A stretch of DNA of 6,186 bases from an uncultured Gemmobacter sp. (GTDB lineage Bacteria > Pseudomonadota > Alphaproteobacteria > Rhodobacterales > Rhodobacteraceae): contig CALKAA010000061.1 of assembly GCA_937983495.1 (NCBI GenBank), positions 1 to 6,186 on the forward strand. Reading direction: 5' to 3'. Position 1 is the first letter of the stretch; each line of letters starts with the position of its first letter. Both the position numbers and the translations under genes were made by a program. Shown here in pieces: positions 5,667 through 6,186 of the stretch. The notes beneath the pieces were generated by a model. That model searched no databases. It saw only the letters and a list, made by a program, of their open reading frames with translations, and was not told the DNA's origin.

Positions 5667-6122
5667 TCAGGCCTTCGGCACGTCGAACATGGCGGTGAAG
5701 GTGGCCTCGCAGGCCAGCTCGCCATCGACCATGGCGCGGCCCTCGAATTTCCAGACCTTGCCGCCCCCGCGCAGCGCCTTCACATGCAGCTCCAGCACAT
5801 CGCCGGGGCCAACCTTGCGGCGGAATTTCACGCCATCCACGCCCATGAAGAACACCTTGGCGTTCTTGTCGATCAGATCCATCGAAAGGCCGACGAGAAT
5901 GCCGGAAGTCTGGGCCATGGCCTCGATGATGAGAACGCCGGGGAACACGGGCATTTCGGGGAAATGGCCGGTGAATTGCGGCTCGTTCATGGTGACGCAT
6001 TTGATGCCGACGCAGGAGTCGTTCAGCACGATGTCGCGCACCTTGTCCACCAGCAGGAAGGGGTAGCGATGCGGCAGGATGCGCTGGATCAGGGCGATAT
6101 CGGCGGTGAGAACTTCGGTCAT
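5667..6122 (-). CDS. fabZ: 3-hydroxyacyl-[acyl-carrier-protein] dehydratase FabZ
   Basis: FabZ dehydrates 3-hydroxyacyl-ACP to trans-2-enoyl-ACP in type II fatty acid synthesis and so competes with LpxA and LpxD for the same hydroxyacyl-ACP pool. The 151-aa product is a single hot-dog domain of normal length. It has ILPHRYPFLLVDKV (15-28) and the catalytic segment FTGHFPEMPVFPGVLIIEAM (50-69), with H53 and E67 as the active-site pair. It then has MAQTSGILVGLS (69-80) and KVFFMGVDGVKFRRKVGPGD, the latter forming the hot-dog strand. The ATG at 6122 is preceded by GGAG seven bases upstream. It is the first gene of the run fabZ-lpxA-lpxI-lpxB that lies wholly in the window. In relatives lpxD, and before it bamA, comes upstream, so the operon promoter is probably outside. 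Confidence 0.97.
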   Translation of the reverse strand: MTEVLTADIALIQRILPHRYPFLLVDKVRDIVLNDSCVGIKCVTMNEPQFTGHFPEMPVFPGVLIIEAMAQTSGILVGLSMDLIDKNAKVFFMGVDGVKFRRKVGPGDVLELHVKALRGGGKVWKFEGRAMVDGELACEATFTAMFDVPKA

Positions 6123-6186
6123 CTTGGTCTCCGGTCGGGGCCGCAGCTTGCGCCGCGGGAAATCAGGGGCGGGGAATCAGGGGGTG
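6123..6186. other. Leader of fabZ with a short direct repeat; upstream gene not resolved
   Basis: This edge stretch carries the fabZ ribosome binding site and two near copies of an 11-mer on the plus strand, GAAATCAGGGG at 6159-6169 and GGAATCAGGGG at 6174-6184 (10 of 11 identical, 15-base period). One minus-strand frame stays open across it and another ends in TGA, so it may hold the end of an upstream gene such as lpxD. The sequence is too short to tell. Confidence 0.35.

Noticed and set aside
5662..6000. Upstream extension of the lpxA frame to a 374-aa protein.
   Set aside because: The extension is an out-of-frame reading of fabZ; LpxA starts at 5661 with its normal N-terminus and length.
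5188..6066. A 292-aa plus-strand open frame.
   Set aside because: It is antisense to lpxA and fabZ with low-complexity His/Asp/Ala composition; both opposite-strand genes are certain.
6142..6152. Short stem CGCA-GCT-TGCG upstream of fabZ.
   Set aside because: Only four base pairs in GC-rich sequence, so it is not distinguishable from chance.

Overview
The window looks like ordinary chromosome from an alphaproteobacterium, most likely a member of the Rhodobacterales. The reasons are the high GC content, a CtrA response regulator lying next to a SciP-type (DUF1153) small protein, and an lpxA-lpxI-lpxB lipid A block that uses LpxI rather than LpxH. No mobile element, CRISPR array, RNA gene or phage remnant was seen. 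The genus assignment is inferred from protein flavour and gene order, not from a search.

Left part (1-1583, all minus strand): sciP, ctrA and the 5' part of ligA, transcribed in that order. CtrA is the essential or conditional cell-cycle transcription factor of alphaproteobacteria, and SciP is its small antagonist. The 94-base gap between them carries a near-perfect CtrA box (TTAA-N7-TTAC), which suggests that ctrA controls itself. ligA runs off the left edge of the window. It is separated from ctrA by 57 bases that hold a perfect 11-bp inverted repeat ending at the ligA Shine-Dalgarno sequence.

Middle (1584-2903): sciP and mnmA diverge from a 137-base intergenic region with a good sigma70-like promoter facing mnmA. 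mnmA encodes the tRNA 2-thiouridylase. It ends convergently against lpxB, with an AT-rich 11-bp hairpin between the two that probably serves as terminator.

Right part (2904-6122, minus strand): the tightly packed operon fabZ-lpxA-lpxI-lpxB. FabZ feeds fatty acid elongation from 3-hydroxyacyl-ACP, the same pool LpxA uses to start lipid A synthesis. LpxI makes 2,3-diacyl-GlcN-1-phosphate and LpxB joins it to UDP-diacyl-GlcN to form the disaccharide. The junctions are a 5-base gap, an ATGA overlap and a GTGA overlap, so translational coupling is likely. lpxD is expected just beyond the right edge but is not demonstrable here.

I found no previously undescribed system. The best leads are local: the CtrA box in front of ctrA, the stem at the ctrA/ligA junction, a Cys in place of the E. 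coli Asp99 in MnmA, and a compositionally odd patch inside lpxI.
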